Positions 46,453 to 55,426 are shown, counted from the stretch's first letter. The stretch is DNA of 64,000 nucleotides from Campylobacter taeniopygiae (GCF_005406225.1 NZ_NXLY01000003.1:1-64000), one strand, 5' to 3'. Notes: a model not told the origin generated them from the sequence alone. Translations and numbers: made by a program.

Positions 46453-47587
46453 AGATACTATCACTCATTACAGCTTGCAAATTTGCATTTTTAAGCATGG
46501 TTAAAATTTCTTCTACGCTTCTTTCATCTGAAATTTCAAACTGATCATCGCCTTTTTTTTCACCGCTATGCTCGCCAATCCCTACGCTAACTCCCGCACT
46601 CATTTTAGTCGCCCCAAGCTTAATCACCTCATCCCTAAAACCTATTCTTTCACGGCTTGATATCGTAATTCCCGCAAAAGGTAAAAAAAGTCTATACGCG
46701 CAAAGCACTTGCAAAAGACGCTTTTCGCTCACATCTTTAGGATGAATTTTAGCATTGTTGATGATAGGTCTTAAACGTGGTACAGAAAGAGAAATTTCAG
46801 CATGTGGATATTTTTGCTGTAAAAAATACGCGTGTAAAGCCGTAGCCAAAGCATCTTTTCTAAAATCATCTATGCCCAAAAGTGCAGCAAAAGCAACCCC
46901 TCTCATACCCGCTTTTAAAGCTCTTTCTTGAGCGTTAAAACGATAAGGAAAAATGCGTTTTTCGCCACCAAGATGAATTTTAGAATATTTTAAAGGATTA
47001 TAAGTTTCTTGAAAAATAGTCACATAATCACAGCCATTTTCATGCAAAATTTTATACTCATCTTCATTCATAGGATAAATTTCAACCCCTATAACTTTAA
47101 AATACTCTTTTGCGATAGCACAAGCTTTTGCGATGTATTCTACATTTGCAAATTCTCTTCCTTCTCCTGTTAATAATAAAATTTCTTGCAAACTTGTTTT
47201 TGCAATCGCTTTCATCTCTTTGTGAATTTCATCTTCATTAAGCTTTGCTCTTGCGATTTTATTGCCCTTTTGAAAACCACAATACACGCACTTAGAATTA
47301 CAATAATTTGACAAATAAAGCGGAGTAAAAAGCGATATAGAATTTCCAAAATATTTTATTTTTGTCTTTGATGATTTAAAAGCTAATTCTTCGATAAATT
47401 CTTCAGCCGCACTTGAAAGCAAAGCTTTTAAATTTTCTATACTTAAATGGGCAGAATTTAAAGCTTCTTCAACATCTTTAGCGCTAAATTTAGCCTCATC
47501 ATAATCTTTTATTTCAAACAAAACTTTATCTAAAATATCACTTTTTATTTCTTGCATGTGGGGCAAATATTGCATAAAATCTTGCAT
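46442..47587 (-). CDS. thiH: 2-iminoacetate synthase ThiH
   Basis: A 381-residue radical SAM enzyme that splits tyrosine to give dehydroglycine for the thiazole ring. The 4Fe-4S motif is CNSKCVYC near residue 90. The C-terminal MSAGVSVGIGEH near 325 fits the family. Anaerobic or microaerobic bacteria use ThiH where Bacillus uses the oxygen-dependent ThiO. It lies two bases from thiG. Confidence 0.94.
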   Translation of the reverse strand: MQDFMQYLPHMQEIKSDILDKVLFEIKDYDEAKFSAKDVEEALNSAHLSIENLKALLSSAAEEFIEELAFKSSKTKIKYFGNSISLFTPLYLSNYCNSKCVYCGFQKGNKIARAKLNEDEIHKEMKAIAKTSLQEILLLTGEGREFANVEYIAKACAIAKEYFKVIGVEIYPMNEDEYKILHENGCDYVTIFQETYNPLKYSKIHLGGEKRIFPYRFNAQERALKAGMRGVAFAALLGIDDFRKDALATALHAYFLQQKYPHAEISLSVPRLRPIINNAKIHPKDVSEKRLLQVLCAYRLFLPFAGITISSRERIGFRDEVIKLGATKMSAGVSVGIGEHSGEKKGDDQFEISDERSVEEILTMLKNANLQAVMSDSIYVG

Positions 47588-47589
47588 GA

Positions 47590-48351
47590 TTAATCCCTTA
47601 AAAATCCTGTTAAAGGAGAACTTGCCTTAGCCTCACTCACACTTGCTAAACCGGCTAAATAACCCTCTCTTCCCGCTTTTATCGCCAAAGAAAAAGCTTT
47701 AGCCATTAAAGCGATATTTTTTGCTTCAGCTATGGCCGTATTTGCCATAACAGCACTCACTCCCATTTGCATTGCCTCACAAGCTTGAGATGGACTGCCG
47801 ATTCCCGCATCTACGATGATAGGAAGATCGATTTCATTGAGTAAAATTTGTATGAATTCTTTAGCACACAAGCCTTTATTACTTCCTATAGGTGCTGCCA
47901 AAGGCATGATAGCCGCCGCTCCAGCATCTCTCATCGCTCTAGCCGCATAAAGATCAGCATACATATAAGGCAAAGGCGTAAAACCATCTTTTTCTAAAAG
48001 CTCACAAGCTTTGATCGTTTCGTAATTATCCGGCAATAAATATTTACTATCGCTAATCACCTCGATCTTTATAAGCTCTCCACATCCTAACTCCCTTGAA
48101 AGTCTTGCTATACGTAAAGCTTCTTGAGCATTTCTTGCCCCTGAAGTGTTAGGCAAAAGAGTGATATTTTTTGGAATATAATCTAAGATATTTTCAACCT
48201 CTCCCGTATAAGCACGGCGTAAAGCTAGAGTGATGATCTGTGCTCCTGCTTCTTCGATGGCTGATTTGATCAACTCAAGTGAAAATTTACCCGATCCTAA
48301 AATAAAACGTGAGTTAAATTCATATTTTCCAATTTTTAATTTATCATCCAT
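47590..48351 (-). CDS. thiG: Thiazole synthase ThiG
   Basis: A 253-residue enzyme that forms the thiazole phosphate from deoxyxylulose phosphate, dehydroglycine and ThiS thiocarboxylate. The start [21 protein letters not shown] and the segment IITLALRR with active-site lysine nearby are conserved. [20 protein letters not shown] near 177 is the phosphate-binding region. Full length, two bases from both neighbours. Confidence 0.95.
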   Translation of the reverse strand: MDDKLKIGKYEFNSRFILGSGKFSLELIKSAIEEAGAQIITLALRRAYTGEVENILDYIPKNITLLPNTSGARNAQEALRIARLSRELGCGELIKIEVISDSKYLLPDNYETIKACELLEKDGFTPLPYMYADLYAARAMRDAGAAAIMPLAAPIGSNKGLCAKEFIQILLNEIDLPIIVDAGIGSPSQACEAMQMGVSAVMANTAIAEAKNIALMAKAFSLAIKAGREGYLAGLASVSEAKASSPLTGFLRD

Positions 48352-48353
48352 TT

Positions 48354-49154
48354 TTACTCCTTGTTAGCTAAAAGTTCTAAAACTAAATTAGCTTGATGTC
48401 CTGCACAAATATTAACCCGTGGTGCCATCAGTCCATTTCCAACTTGTGCTGCATTCACCAAATCCCCACAAACATAGAAATTTTTTGCAATTTTTCTCGT
48501 TTGTATGCTATTGCTATCGCCATAACCCGCAAGTCCTGAAGCACAGATTAAAGTTATATCAGGATAAAATTTATGAAAATTTTGTGCGATCATAGCTTTT
48601 GCTAAAGGCGTATCAAAGGCTTCACAAACGATATTTACACCCTTAAATAAATGGGCTAAATTTTGCTCATCTATCTTTAAAGTTTGAATTTCAATTTGCG
48701 TGTAAGGATTGATTTCTTTGATTTGTTCTTTTAAAGCCTCGGTTTTAAATTTACCCAAATCACACACACGATAAGCTTGGCGGTTAAGATTGCTAGGCTC
48801 TACCACATCAAAATCGATGAGTTTTAAAGCCCCTATTCCACTTCTTGCTAACATGATGGCTATGTGAGAGCCAAGGCCACCTAAGCCACACACCGCAACA
48901 CTTGAATTTTTTAATTTATCGTGAAGTTTTGGGGTGTGTCTTGCTCTCATCATCGCATCAAGTGCATCTTTTGGAGGCAAAGTGTTTTTTTGTATGCAAA
49001 AAAGCTCATCGTTTTCATTTAAATTTAGATCTTCTTTTGTCGCAAAGCCATTGACTATCCAAACATCATTTTCACTTACACTTACACTTTGAAAAAATTC
49101 CAAAGTGCTTTTAAAAGAGGTTTCAAGCTCTTTACCATTGAATTTTATTTTCAT
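48354..49154 (-). CDS. thiF: ThiS adenylyltransferase ThiF with an N-terminal ThiS-like domain
   Basis: A 266-residue E1-like protein. The adenylation domain starts near residue 85, with nucleotide site [21 protein letters not shown] and [12 protein letters not shown] near 123. About 65 residues before it ([20 protein letters not shown] onward) look like a ubiquitin-fold domain similar to ThiS but without a GG end. ThiF activates the real ThiS, encoded immediately upstream with stop and start overlapping (TGATG). The ATG at 49154 is chosen; the TTG one codon earlier is not needed. Confidence 0.9.
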   Translation of the reverse strand: MKIKFNGKELETSFKSTLEFFQSVSVSENDVWIVNGFATKEDLNLNENDELFCIQKNTLPPKDALDAMMRARHTPKLHDKLKNSSVAVCGLGGLGSHIAIMLARSGIGALKLIDFDVVEPSNLNRQAYRVCDLGKFKTEALKEQIKEINPYTQIEIQTLKIDEQNLAHLFKGVNIVCEAFDTPLAKAMIAQNFHKFYPDITLICASGLAGYGDSNSIQTRKIAKNFYVCGDLVNAAQVGNGLMAPRVNICAGHQANLVLELLANKE

Positions 49155-49345
49155 CAACCACCTCCTACAAAACTTACAATTTCAGCCTTATCATTTTCTT
49201 TTAAAATCAAATTTTCAAAACGATCCTTTGGGATAATTTCTCCGTTTAATTCTAAAGCGATGAGTTCGATTTTATAACCCTTTTCTTTTAAAAAATCCAT
49301 CAATCTTAATTCTTTTAAATCAAGCTTTTCACCATTGATAATCAT
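49154..49345 (-). CDS. thiS: Sulfur carrier protein ThiS
   Basis: A 63-residue ubiquitin-like protein that ends in VSFVGGG, so the C-terminal Gly-Gly needed for adenylation and thiocarboxylate formation is present. It directly follows the last codon of the specificity subunit gene without a single spacer base. The thi genes therefore seem to depend on read-through from the inserted R-M module or from dapE. I see no TPP riboswitch ahead of it. Confidence 0.92.
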   Translation of the reverse strand: MIINGEKLDLKELRLMDFLKEKGYKIELIALELNGEIIPKDRFENLILKENDKAEIVSFVGGG

Positions 49346-50782
49346 TTAATTCCTTAAATTCTCTATTTCCTGCTCTACTTTTATTTTAGCATTATCTAAT
49401 AATTCTTTAGATTTTTTCCTTAAAGAAAAACTTTCTTCGATATATTTTGAAATTTTTTCTTGAATTTTAAAATCAAGGACGGCAATTAAAATATTTTTTA
49501 TATCATCCACTCTCCAATGCGATATAATGGAACCACCACAATCTCTTTCAGCTTGTAATTTTACAAAAACAGAATTTAAAAATAATGTTAGGTATTCTGG
49601 TAAAATTTTCTTTTTATCCTTTATATGCAAATGTAAAATGGCACCACTGGTAATAATTTCCTTATCTTCTTTTACACAATATGCAATGCCGACGCTTCCA
49701 TCTTTACTAAACAAAATAGTATCTTTCTTAGGATATAAAGATTTTAAATATTGCAAACAAAAATCTTTTTCATCTAAAAAAATATCACTTTCACTTAATC
49801 CATTTTCGCTTAAATTTGAAACTCTAACAAATGGAATTCCTACATCTTTGTAAAATTCACTTCCAGGTTCTATGGATTTTTTTATTGACACAAATTCATT
49901 TAAAATACCATAATTTATTGACTTTATTATCTCATTATTTTCTTCATATTTTTCTTGATAATATTCACTATCCAAACGTCCTGTTTTTAAAAAAGATTCT
50001 TTCAATGAACGAATAGAAATATTTAAGTTTTTTTGATTTTTTGTTTCAATGCTTTTTAGAGGATCGAGCGGATCAAGGCCTAATTCCAAATACAAAGTTT
50101 CTTCAGCCTTTTTATATAAAGCCTTACTTTCCTCCAAAGCCTTGTAAGAATCTTTCACCATCTTTTCAATTTCTTGCTGAAAAGACATAGGGAGGATGGG
50201 AATAATTAACTTCTCGTAAAATGCGGTTGGCACTCTTTGCCTTCCGCTAGTACCTATCATATTATCAGCAGCTGTCTTTCTTATAGAATCTCTATCAAGA
50301 TAACAAAAAACAAATGCGGTTAAAAACCTAGAATCTTGAATTCTAAAAACATTAAATTCTGTACTGCCAAAACCTATACCATTTGTTAATCCTGTAGCAA
50401 TTGCACATTTTCCATGCTCCATGCAAGGCGTTATTTTAGCAATAAGAATATCATTTTCCATAAAATAAGTATATCCATTTTTAAATTCCACAATTTGCCC
50501 CGATTCTCTATAGTTTATAAAGCCGTTGCCTAAATTTTGCATTGATAAAAAAGTAACTATTGTATCTTGCGAAAGATTGCTTATTTCATTTTTTGAAGGA
50601 TTTATAGTTGCAATATTTGATAATTTTTCATACAATATGTTCTTATTAAAATATAAATTTGACTTTTTAAATGGCTCGGAATCTATTCTAAAGCTTTCAT
50701 TGTCTTTTTTTACTTCACTAAGTTTTAATACACTAAGCTCTAAATGCGGATATTTTTCCTGTAAATTTTGATTTAAACTCAT
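49346..50782 (-). CDS. hsdS: Specificity subunit (HsdS-like) of a restriction–modification system
   Basis: A 478-residue protein with two target-recognition domains (about 45–215 and 275–455). Each is followed by a helical conserved region: FQQEIEKMVKDSYKALEESKALYKKAEE near 205–232 and KISKYIEESFSLRKKSKELLDNAKIKVEQEI at the end. It sets the bipartite DNA target. Its ATG overlaps the stop of the Abi gene (ATGA), so the two are translationally coupled. It pairs with the nuclease–methylase fusion encoded upstream. Confidence 0.92.
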   Translation of the reverse strand: MSLNQNLQEKYPHLELSVLKLSEVKKDNESFRIDSEPFKKSNLYFNKNILYEKLSNIATINPSKNEISNLSQDTIVTFLSMQNLGNGFINYRESGQIVEFKNGYTYFMENDILIAKITPCMEHGKCAIATGLTNGIGFGSTEFNVFRIQDSRFLTAFVFCYLDRDSIRKTAADNMIGTSGRQRVPTAFYEKLIIPILPMSFQQEIEKMVKDSYKALEESKALYKKAEETLYLELGLDPLDPLKSIETKNQKNLNISIRSLKESFLKTGRLDSEYYQEKYEENNEIIKSINYGILNEFVSIKKSIEPGSEFYKDVGIPFVRVSNLSENGLSESDIFLDEKDFCLQYLKSLYPKKDTILFSKDGSVGIAYCVKEDKEIITSGAILHLHIKDKKKILPEYLTLFLNSVFVKLQAERDCGGSIISHWRVDDIKNILIAVLDFKIQEKISKYIEESFSLRKKSKELLDNAKIKVEQEIENLRN

Positions 50783-51543
50783 CCAACATCCTTGTAATTA
50801 TATCTTAAGTCGATAGATTCTTTAATATCGCCAATCTCAATAGCATCTTCTAAATTGTATTCTAAACGCAAAAGCAAAATTTCTAAATCTTTACGAAATT
50901 TTATCTTTGTAGGTTTATTGTGAAAGATCTCATTTCTTGCTTTTCTGATTTGACTAAGTTTAGTTAATAAATGATCCTTTGTGCCATAACTTGGCAAATC
51001 TTGTCCTTTATATCTTTTTTCATTTTTAAAAATGGGCGCAAATTCACCCCAATGAAAACTGATAATATCTTCTAAATCCACAAGATAAAAGCAATCAAAA
51101 ACTTCCCAAGAATTTTGTGCCTCTTTACCGCCTAAGTGTTTTTTTCTCTTGTTGAAAAGTTTTAAAATATTATTGAGTCCATTTGAATTTGAGTTTATGG
51201 CTTTAAACCAAGAATCATTGTTGCTTGTATTATATAAATTTGCAATTTTAACACACAATGTGCTACGCAATGCATTTTCAAAACAATGCAAAAGTAAAAA
51301 ATTAGCTTGATGAGTTTTTCTTTTTTTGGTGTATAATTTCATAATCAAATCAAATAAATTATCTTGTTTGCATTTGGGTAAAATTTTTTCTGCCTCCTTG
51401 CAAGCACCCCATAAATAATCAAAATGCAATACACCAATTGCTTTTTTCATGCGAGCTTCAAAATCCTCATTTAATAAATTTGGGAATTTGGAAAACAAAA
51501 TTTTAATTTTTTCATATTCAAAACTTTGCAAAGAAAAACCCAT
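50779..51543 (-). CDS. HEPN-domain Abi protein (AbiF/Abi_2-like), candidate RNase toxin
   Basis: About 254 residues from the ATG at 51543 (AGGAG five bases upstream; the GTG at 51549 overlaps that site and is rejected). The sequence follows the Abi_2/AbiF pattern: an early CFENALRSTLCVKI (near 88–102), a middle LEDIISFHWGEFAPIFKN (near 156–173), then QIRKARNEIFHNKP (near 196–209). In the last, RNEIFH fits the HEPN RNase motif R-x4-6-H. HEPN Abi proteins abort infection by cutting RNA, and AbiF relatives are paired with a small RNA. A structured RNA is encoded beside this gene on the other strand. It lies between hsdM and hsdS. Confidence 0.78.
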   Translation of the reverse strand: MGFSLQSFEYEKIKILFSKFPNLLNEDFEARMKKAIGVLHFDYLWGACKEAEKILPKCKQDNLFDLIMKLYTKKRKTHQANFLLLHCFENALRSTLCVKIANLYNTSNNDSWFKAINSNSNGLNNILKLFNKRKKHLGGKEAQNSWEVFDCFYLVDLEDIISFHWGEFAPIFKNEKRYKGQDLPSYGTKDHLLTKLSQIRKARNEIFHNKPTKIKFRKDLEILLLRLEYNLEDAIEIGDIKESIDLRYNYKDVG

Positions 51544-51555
51544 TTTCACTCCTAA

Positions 51556-51584
51556 TTACAAATTTATTTTTTATCTGCTATAAT
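51556..51584 (+). promoter_or_regulatory. Strong promoter for the small RNA (TTACAA … TGCTATAAT)
   Basis: A perfect extended -10, TGCTATAAT (51576–51584), with a -35-like TTACAA 17 bases upstream (51556–51561). It points to the plus strand, against the surrounding minus-strand operon. Transcription would start at about 51591, exactly at the edge of the inverted repeats, and no plus-strand protein gene follows. Confidence 0.75.
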
Positions 51585-51590
51585 AACATC

Positions 51591-51660
51591 AGTTTAGAGG
51601 GCTAACCCGTCGACGGCTACGGGGTACTCTTAAATGAGAGGCTACTCTAAATTCTTTTTT
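51591..51660 (+). ncRNA. Candidate structured small RNA paired with the Abi protein (abiF-type RNA)
   Basis: A region of about 65–70 bases, clearly richer in GC than its surroundings. The closing stem TTTAGAG (51593–51599) with CTCTAAA (51645–51651) is perfect. Inside are CCCGT/ACGGG (51606–51610, 51619–51623) and CTCTT/GAGAG (51627–51631, 51636–51640, one G–U), plus the palindrome CCGTCGACGG. GGCTA occurs three times. A T-rich run (51652–51660) follows the closing stem like a terminator, and a strong promoter precedes it. It fits an RNA antitoxin or guide for the neighbouring HEPN protein; that role is inferred. Confidence 0.72.
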
Positions 51661-53716
51661 ATCTCCAAAAACTCAAATTTTCACTCTTTGCAAATTCGAT
51701 AAAGGCTTCAGCTATCCCGTCTTTTTGTAAATCTTTATATTTTTCTAAATTGTCTTTATATTTTTGCATTCTTTTATCAAATTCTTCTTCGCTTTCATTC
51801 TTTTGCTTTATCGGTTCATCGCCTTCTAAATGCGGATGAAATAAATCATGTTTTACAACCAAATGATCATGAGAATCCAAAAGTGGATAATAGATTTTCT
51901 CTCCTGAGTTATCTTTGCTAGGTTCATTCATCGTTGCAAAGAAAATATTATAATCTTCAACCTTTGGACATAGTTCCTCATCCCACTTCTGCAAAATTAA
52001 AACACTTGTTTTTGTTCCAGTATGAGGCTTGAAAACATTACCATGAAGTCCAATAACGGCTAAAATTCTAGCTTTTTGCGCTATAAATTCTCTTATAAAT
52101 TTATCGCTTGAATTATTAAAACGTCCTTGTGGAAGCACTATGGCCATTCTACCACCTGGCTTTAACATATCTAAATTTCTTTCGATAAATAAAATATCTC
52201 TTCCCATTTTAGTTTGGATTTTGCCATTTTCTTTTTTGCATAACTCATATCTAGCAAGAATCGTACTTTCTTTTATATCGCCAGCAAAAGGAGGATTTGC
52301 CATTAAAATATCAAAATCAAAATCCCTATTTTGATTTTTTGTAGCTCTTAAATTTTTCAAACGCTTAAAGCCCTCAAAATACACATCTTGCCAATCCTCA
52401 TCTTCTTTTACCCATTCATCCCATCTTTCAAAATCGATAGAATTAAGATATAAAACATTGGTATGTCCATCACCTGCGATAAGATTGAGCATTTTAGATA
52501 CACGGACGCTTTTTTCATCAAAATCTATACCAAATACTTTTTCTTTTACATAATCTTGACATTCTGGTATTTTTTCTTCAGCTGTAAATAAATGGCTAGC
52601 CTCTATACCTCTTTCCTTGTAAATTGAACGCCACACATAAAAACAAGTATGTATAGGAAAGCCACAGCTTCCACTTGCTGTATCTATCATACTTTCATCT
52701 TTTTTAGGATTTAACATTTTTACGCACATATCAATTACATAACGCGGGGTAAAATACTGCCCTTTTTCTCCTTTGGAGGATTTATTAACGAGATATTCAA
52801 AAGCATCATCAATGACTTCTAGATTAGAATTAAATAATTTTACATTTTGCAATAATGATATACATATAACCAAATGCGATGGAGAAAGTTTGATTTTTTC
52901 ATCAGTGTTAAATATTCCCTGCCACTTTTTTTTCGCTTTGTCAAAAAGAATTTCAATTTTTTGTTTAAGCTCAAAATCTGATTCTCCATAATTTCTAAAT
53001 TCTAAATTCTTTGTTTTATCTCTAGCCCCTTCAAGCTCATCATAAAGCTTTATAAAGATTAGCTTAAAACATTCTTCAAATACATCCACTCCTGCATTTG
53101 CAAAAACTTCTTCTTCCAGCTCTAAAACTAAACTTTTTAAGCTTCTTGTTTGCTGTTTTAAAATATCTTTTTCGATTAAATCTTTAAAAGTAAAATCTAC
53201 TCTTAAAATTTCAGGTAAAGTTTGATTTGATTTGGGAATATTTGGAATCGATTCAAAATAATTTGGATCTTTTCTGTGATAATAACTAATTTCCTTGCCA
53301 TTACACCATACAGCCATGGTTGCACCCGTAGCATTACAATAACTTTTAAGCTGTTCTTTACCATCTTTTAGTTTTGGTTTTTTTACTTCTACGATGATAT
53401 AAGGGGTTGTAATTTGAATTTTATCCATTACCACAATATCAGCTCTTTTAACCTCTCTACCAAAATGCACGCCAAATTCAACCTTAATTCTATCTTTAGG
53501 ATAATCGTATTCATTTAAAAGTTTGTCAATATAAAGCTGACGTACTATTTCTTCCGGAGTTAGCTTGATATCTTTATTTCTAATAAGACATTGGACATAA
53601 TAATTTTTTCCATTTTTTGCTTCTTTGGTAAAAATTGATTTTTCTAATTTCTCAATAGCTTCTTTAGAAAATAAATCTAATTTATAACCAGTATCTTTTA
53701 AAATTTCTTCAATCAT
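51659..53716 (-). CDS. Nuclease–N6-adenine methyltransferase fusion (type I-like / type IIB-IIG-like R-M subunit)
   Basis: A 685-residue protein. The N-terminal HSDR_N-type nuclease (about 55–150) has the PD-(D/E)xK pattern Asp93, Glu110-Val-Lys112 and a following Gln122…Tyr126. The methylase domain has GQYFTPR (319–325), SAM motif DTASGSCGF (345–353) and catalytic NPPF (474–477). No DEAD-box helicase is present here or nearby. A fused nuclease–methylase with a separate specificity subunit resembles BcgI-type systems. GAGG lies six bases before the ATG. Its 3' end touches the small RNA terminator on the other strand. Confidence 0.88.
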   Translation of the reverse strand: MIEEILKDTGYKLDLFSKEAIEKLEKSIFTKEAKNGKNYYVQCLIRNKDIKLTPEEIVRQLYIDKLLNEYDYPKDRIKVEFGVHFGREVKRADIVVMDKIQITTPYIIVEVKKPKLKDGKEQLKSYCNATGATMAVWCNGKEISYYHRKDPNYFESIPNIPKSNQTLPEILRVDFTFKDLIEKDILKQQTRSLKSLVLELEEEVFANAGVDVFEECFKLIFIKLYDELEGARDKTKNLEFRNYGESDFELKQKIEILFDKAKKKWQGIFNTDEKIKLSPSHLVICISLLQNVKLFNSNLEVIDDAFEYLVNKSSKGEKGQYFTPRYVIDMCVKMLNPKKDESMIDTASGSCGFPIHTCFYVWRSIYKERGIEASHLFTAEEKIPECQDYVKEKVFGIDFDEKSVRVSKMLNLIAGDGHTNVLYLNSIDFERWDEWVKEDEDWQDVYFEGFKRLKNLRATKNQNRDFDFDILMANPPFAGDIKESTILARYELCKKENGKIQTKMGRDILFIERNLDMLKPGGRMAIVLPQGRFNNSSDKFIREFIAQKARILAVIGLHGNVFKPHTGTKTSVLILQKWDEELCPKVEDYNIFFATMNEPSKDNSGEKIYYPLLDSHDHLVVKHDLFHPHLEGDEPIKQKNESEEEFDKRMQKYKDNLEKYKDLQKDGIAEAFIEFAKSENLSFWR

Positions 53717-53725
53717 TGCTAGCCT

Positions 53726-54823
53726 CTAAAAATTTTCTATAAAATCTTTATAAATTTCACAAAGTTTTTCAAAATCTTCCACGCTTACTCTTTCATCAAT
53801 AGCGTGAATTCTATCGTTGCATACCCCAAATTCACATACACTTATACCAAATTCCGCTAAAAATCTTGCATCGCTTGTGCCGCCTTTAGTATTGAAACTC
53901 GGAACGCGTTGCGTGATCTTTTGGATGCTTTCGTTTAATTTTTGCACCACTTTATTATCATGATGAGTTAAAAAAGGCTTTGAACTTTGTTTGATTTCTA
54001 ATTCATAATTTAAACCATGACAAATTTTATCGATATAATTTTTCACATCATCTAAAGTTGTATCTGGAGAATTTCTAACATTAAACATCAATTTTAGATC
54101 ATTTGGAGTTACATTGCACACCTCAAGTCCTCCCCTAATATCAGTAATGACTATCTTAGAAGGAGTAAAATCAGCACTACCAGGATCAAGATCAAAACCC
54201 GCTAAAAATTTCAAAGCATGAGAAAAATCATGGATAGGATTGATACATTTTTCAGGATACGCAGCATGTCCTTGTTTTCCACGTATGAGAATTTTACCAT
54301 TGATAGAACCTCTGCGTCCTATTTTGATGCTATCTCCTAGATATTTTTCACAAGTTGGCTCACCCACTATAGCAAAATCAGGCAAGATATTTTCTTCTTG
54401 CATGAATTTAAGAAGCTCTAAAGTTCCGTATTTTGCTTCCCCTTCTTCATCACTTGTTAGCATTAAAGAAAGTCTAGAGCCTTTAAAATTCGCATTTTTA
54501 ACCGCATGGATGAAAGCAGCCACGCCACTTTTCATATCTTGTGCACCTCTTGCATAAATAAAGCCTTCTTTTTCTATAGGTTTAAAGGGATCGCTTTGCC
54601 AACCCTCACCCGCAGACACAACATCTACATGGCCGCAAAACGCTAAATGATCGCCTTCATCTTGAAATTTTTTTGTCAATAATAAATTTTTTACACCCTC
54701 TTTTTCCACAAAAAAAGCTTCAAAATCGCTAAGTTCTAAGGCGATAAAATTTAAAATTCCATCATCTTTTGGTGTGATGGATTTAAATTTCAAAAGCTCG
54801 ATTAAAAGTTCTTTGGCATTCAT
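53726..54823 (-). CDS. dapE: Succinyl-diaminopimelate desuccinylase DapE
   Basis: A 365-residue M20-family zinc hydrolase for lysine/diaminopimelate synthesis. Metal ligands are in [12 protein letters not shown] near 63, [14 protein letters not shown] near 93 and [11 protein letters not shown] near 128, with the C-terminal His in [12 protein letters not shown]-like [10 protein letters not shown] near 343. Length is normal. It lies nine bases upstream of the inserted R-M module and three from the LysE-type gene. Confidence 0.95.
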   Translation of the reverse strand: MNAKELLIELLKFKSITPKDDGILNFIALELSDFEAFFVEKEGVKNLLLTKKFQDEGDHLAFCGHVDVVSAGEGWQSDPFKPIEKEGFIYARGAQDMKSGVAAFIHAVKNANFKGSRLSLMLTSDEEGEAKYGTLELLKFMQEENILPDFAIVGEPTCEKYLGDSIKIGRRGSINGKILIRGKQGHAAYPEKCINPIHDFSHALKFLAGFDLDPGSADFTPSKIVITDIRGGLEVCNVTPNDLKLMFNVRNSPDTTLDDVKNYIDKICHGLNYELEIKQSSKPFLTHHDNKVVQKLNESIQKITQRVPSFNTKGGTSDARFLAEFGISVCEFGVCNDRIHAIDERVSVEDFEKLCEIYKDFIENF

Positions 54824-54826
54824 TTT

Positions 54827-55426
54827 TTATCCTATAAAAGTTTTATACAACAAACTAAGGGCAAAATATTCTATAATCAAAGCTGAAACTATATTTACAA
54901 TCTTAATAACCTTTGCACCAAAGAAATGTTTATATTTAGCCACAAAGAAAGACAAGGCAAAAACCCAAGCTATGATAGAAATGATAAGCCCAACAGTCAT
55001 AATATAAGGATGTCCATCTCCGATAATCACCCCAGCTGTACTTAACCAAAATCCTATAACAAAAGGATTTGTTCCATTTAAAAAACATCCTTTGATATAA
55101 CTTTTTAAAAGACTTTCTTTAAAATCTTGATTTTGCAGATCTAAAGCTTCGCTTTTTTTTCTAACCATCAAAAAGGCCATATAGCTTAAAAAACAAAAGC
55201 CAAAAATAGCCAAGATATATTTAAAAATATCATTGTTTAAAAAGCTCAAAAGCCCAAATTGCAATAAAAAAAGATAAAGCATATCGACACTAAAAGCCCC
55301 AAAGCCTACTGCTAATGAATTTTTAAAAGATCTTAAAGCATAGGTTAAGATCAAAATATTAACCGGCCCAAAAGGAACACTAACGCCAAATCCTAAAATC
55401 AATCCATTCAACAAAGAATCAAACAT
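54827..55426 (-). CDS. LysE/RhtB-family amino acid exporter
   Basis: A 199-residue membrane protein with about six helices. The start GLILGFGVSVPFGPVNILIL at residues 8–27 and NGTNPFVIGFWLSTAGVII near 116 are typical of LysE-type exporters. It is downstream of the sirtuin gene with a one-base overlap and upstream of dapE. A role in amino acid export is from the family; the substrate is unknown. Confidence 0.85.
   Translation of the reverse strand: MFDSLLNGLILGFGVSVPFGPVNILILTYALRSFKNSLAVGFGAFSVDMLYLFLLQFGLLSFLNNDIFKYILAIFGFCFLSYMAFLMVRKKSEALDLQNQDFKESLLKSYIKGCFLNGTNPFVIGFWLSTAGVIIGDGHPYIMTVGLIISIIAWVFALSFFVAKYKHFFGAKVIKIVNIVSALIIEYFALSLLYKTFIG

Noticed and set aside
49100-49346. A TPP riboswitch ahead of thiS
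   Set aside because: thiS follows hsdS with no spacer, and I saw none of the conserved TPP-aptamer sequence upstream within the specificity gene.
51590-51655. Reading the repeats in the same element as a CRISPR repeat or tracrRNA fragment
   Set aside because: There are no regular spacers, the GGCTA repeats are unevenly spaced (15 and 25 bases), and no cas gene is present in the window.
51556-51660. Reading the structured element as a plain terminator or attenuator of the minus-strand operon
   Set aside because: The T-run follows the stem only on the plus strand, and a perfect extended -10 points the same way. A minus-strand attenuator would lack the U tract.
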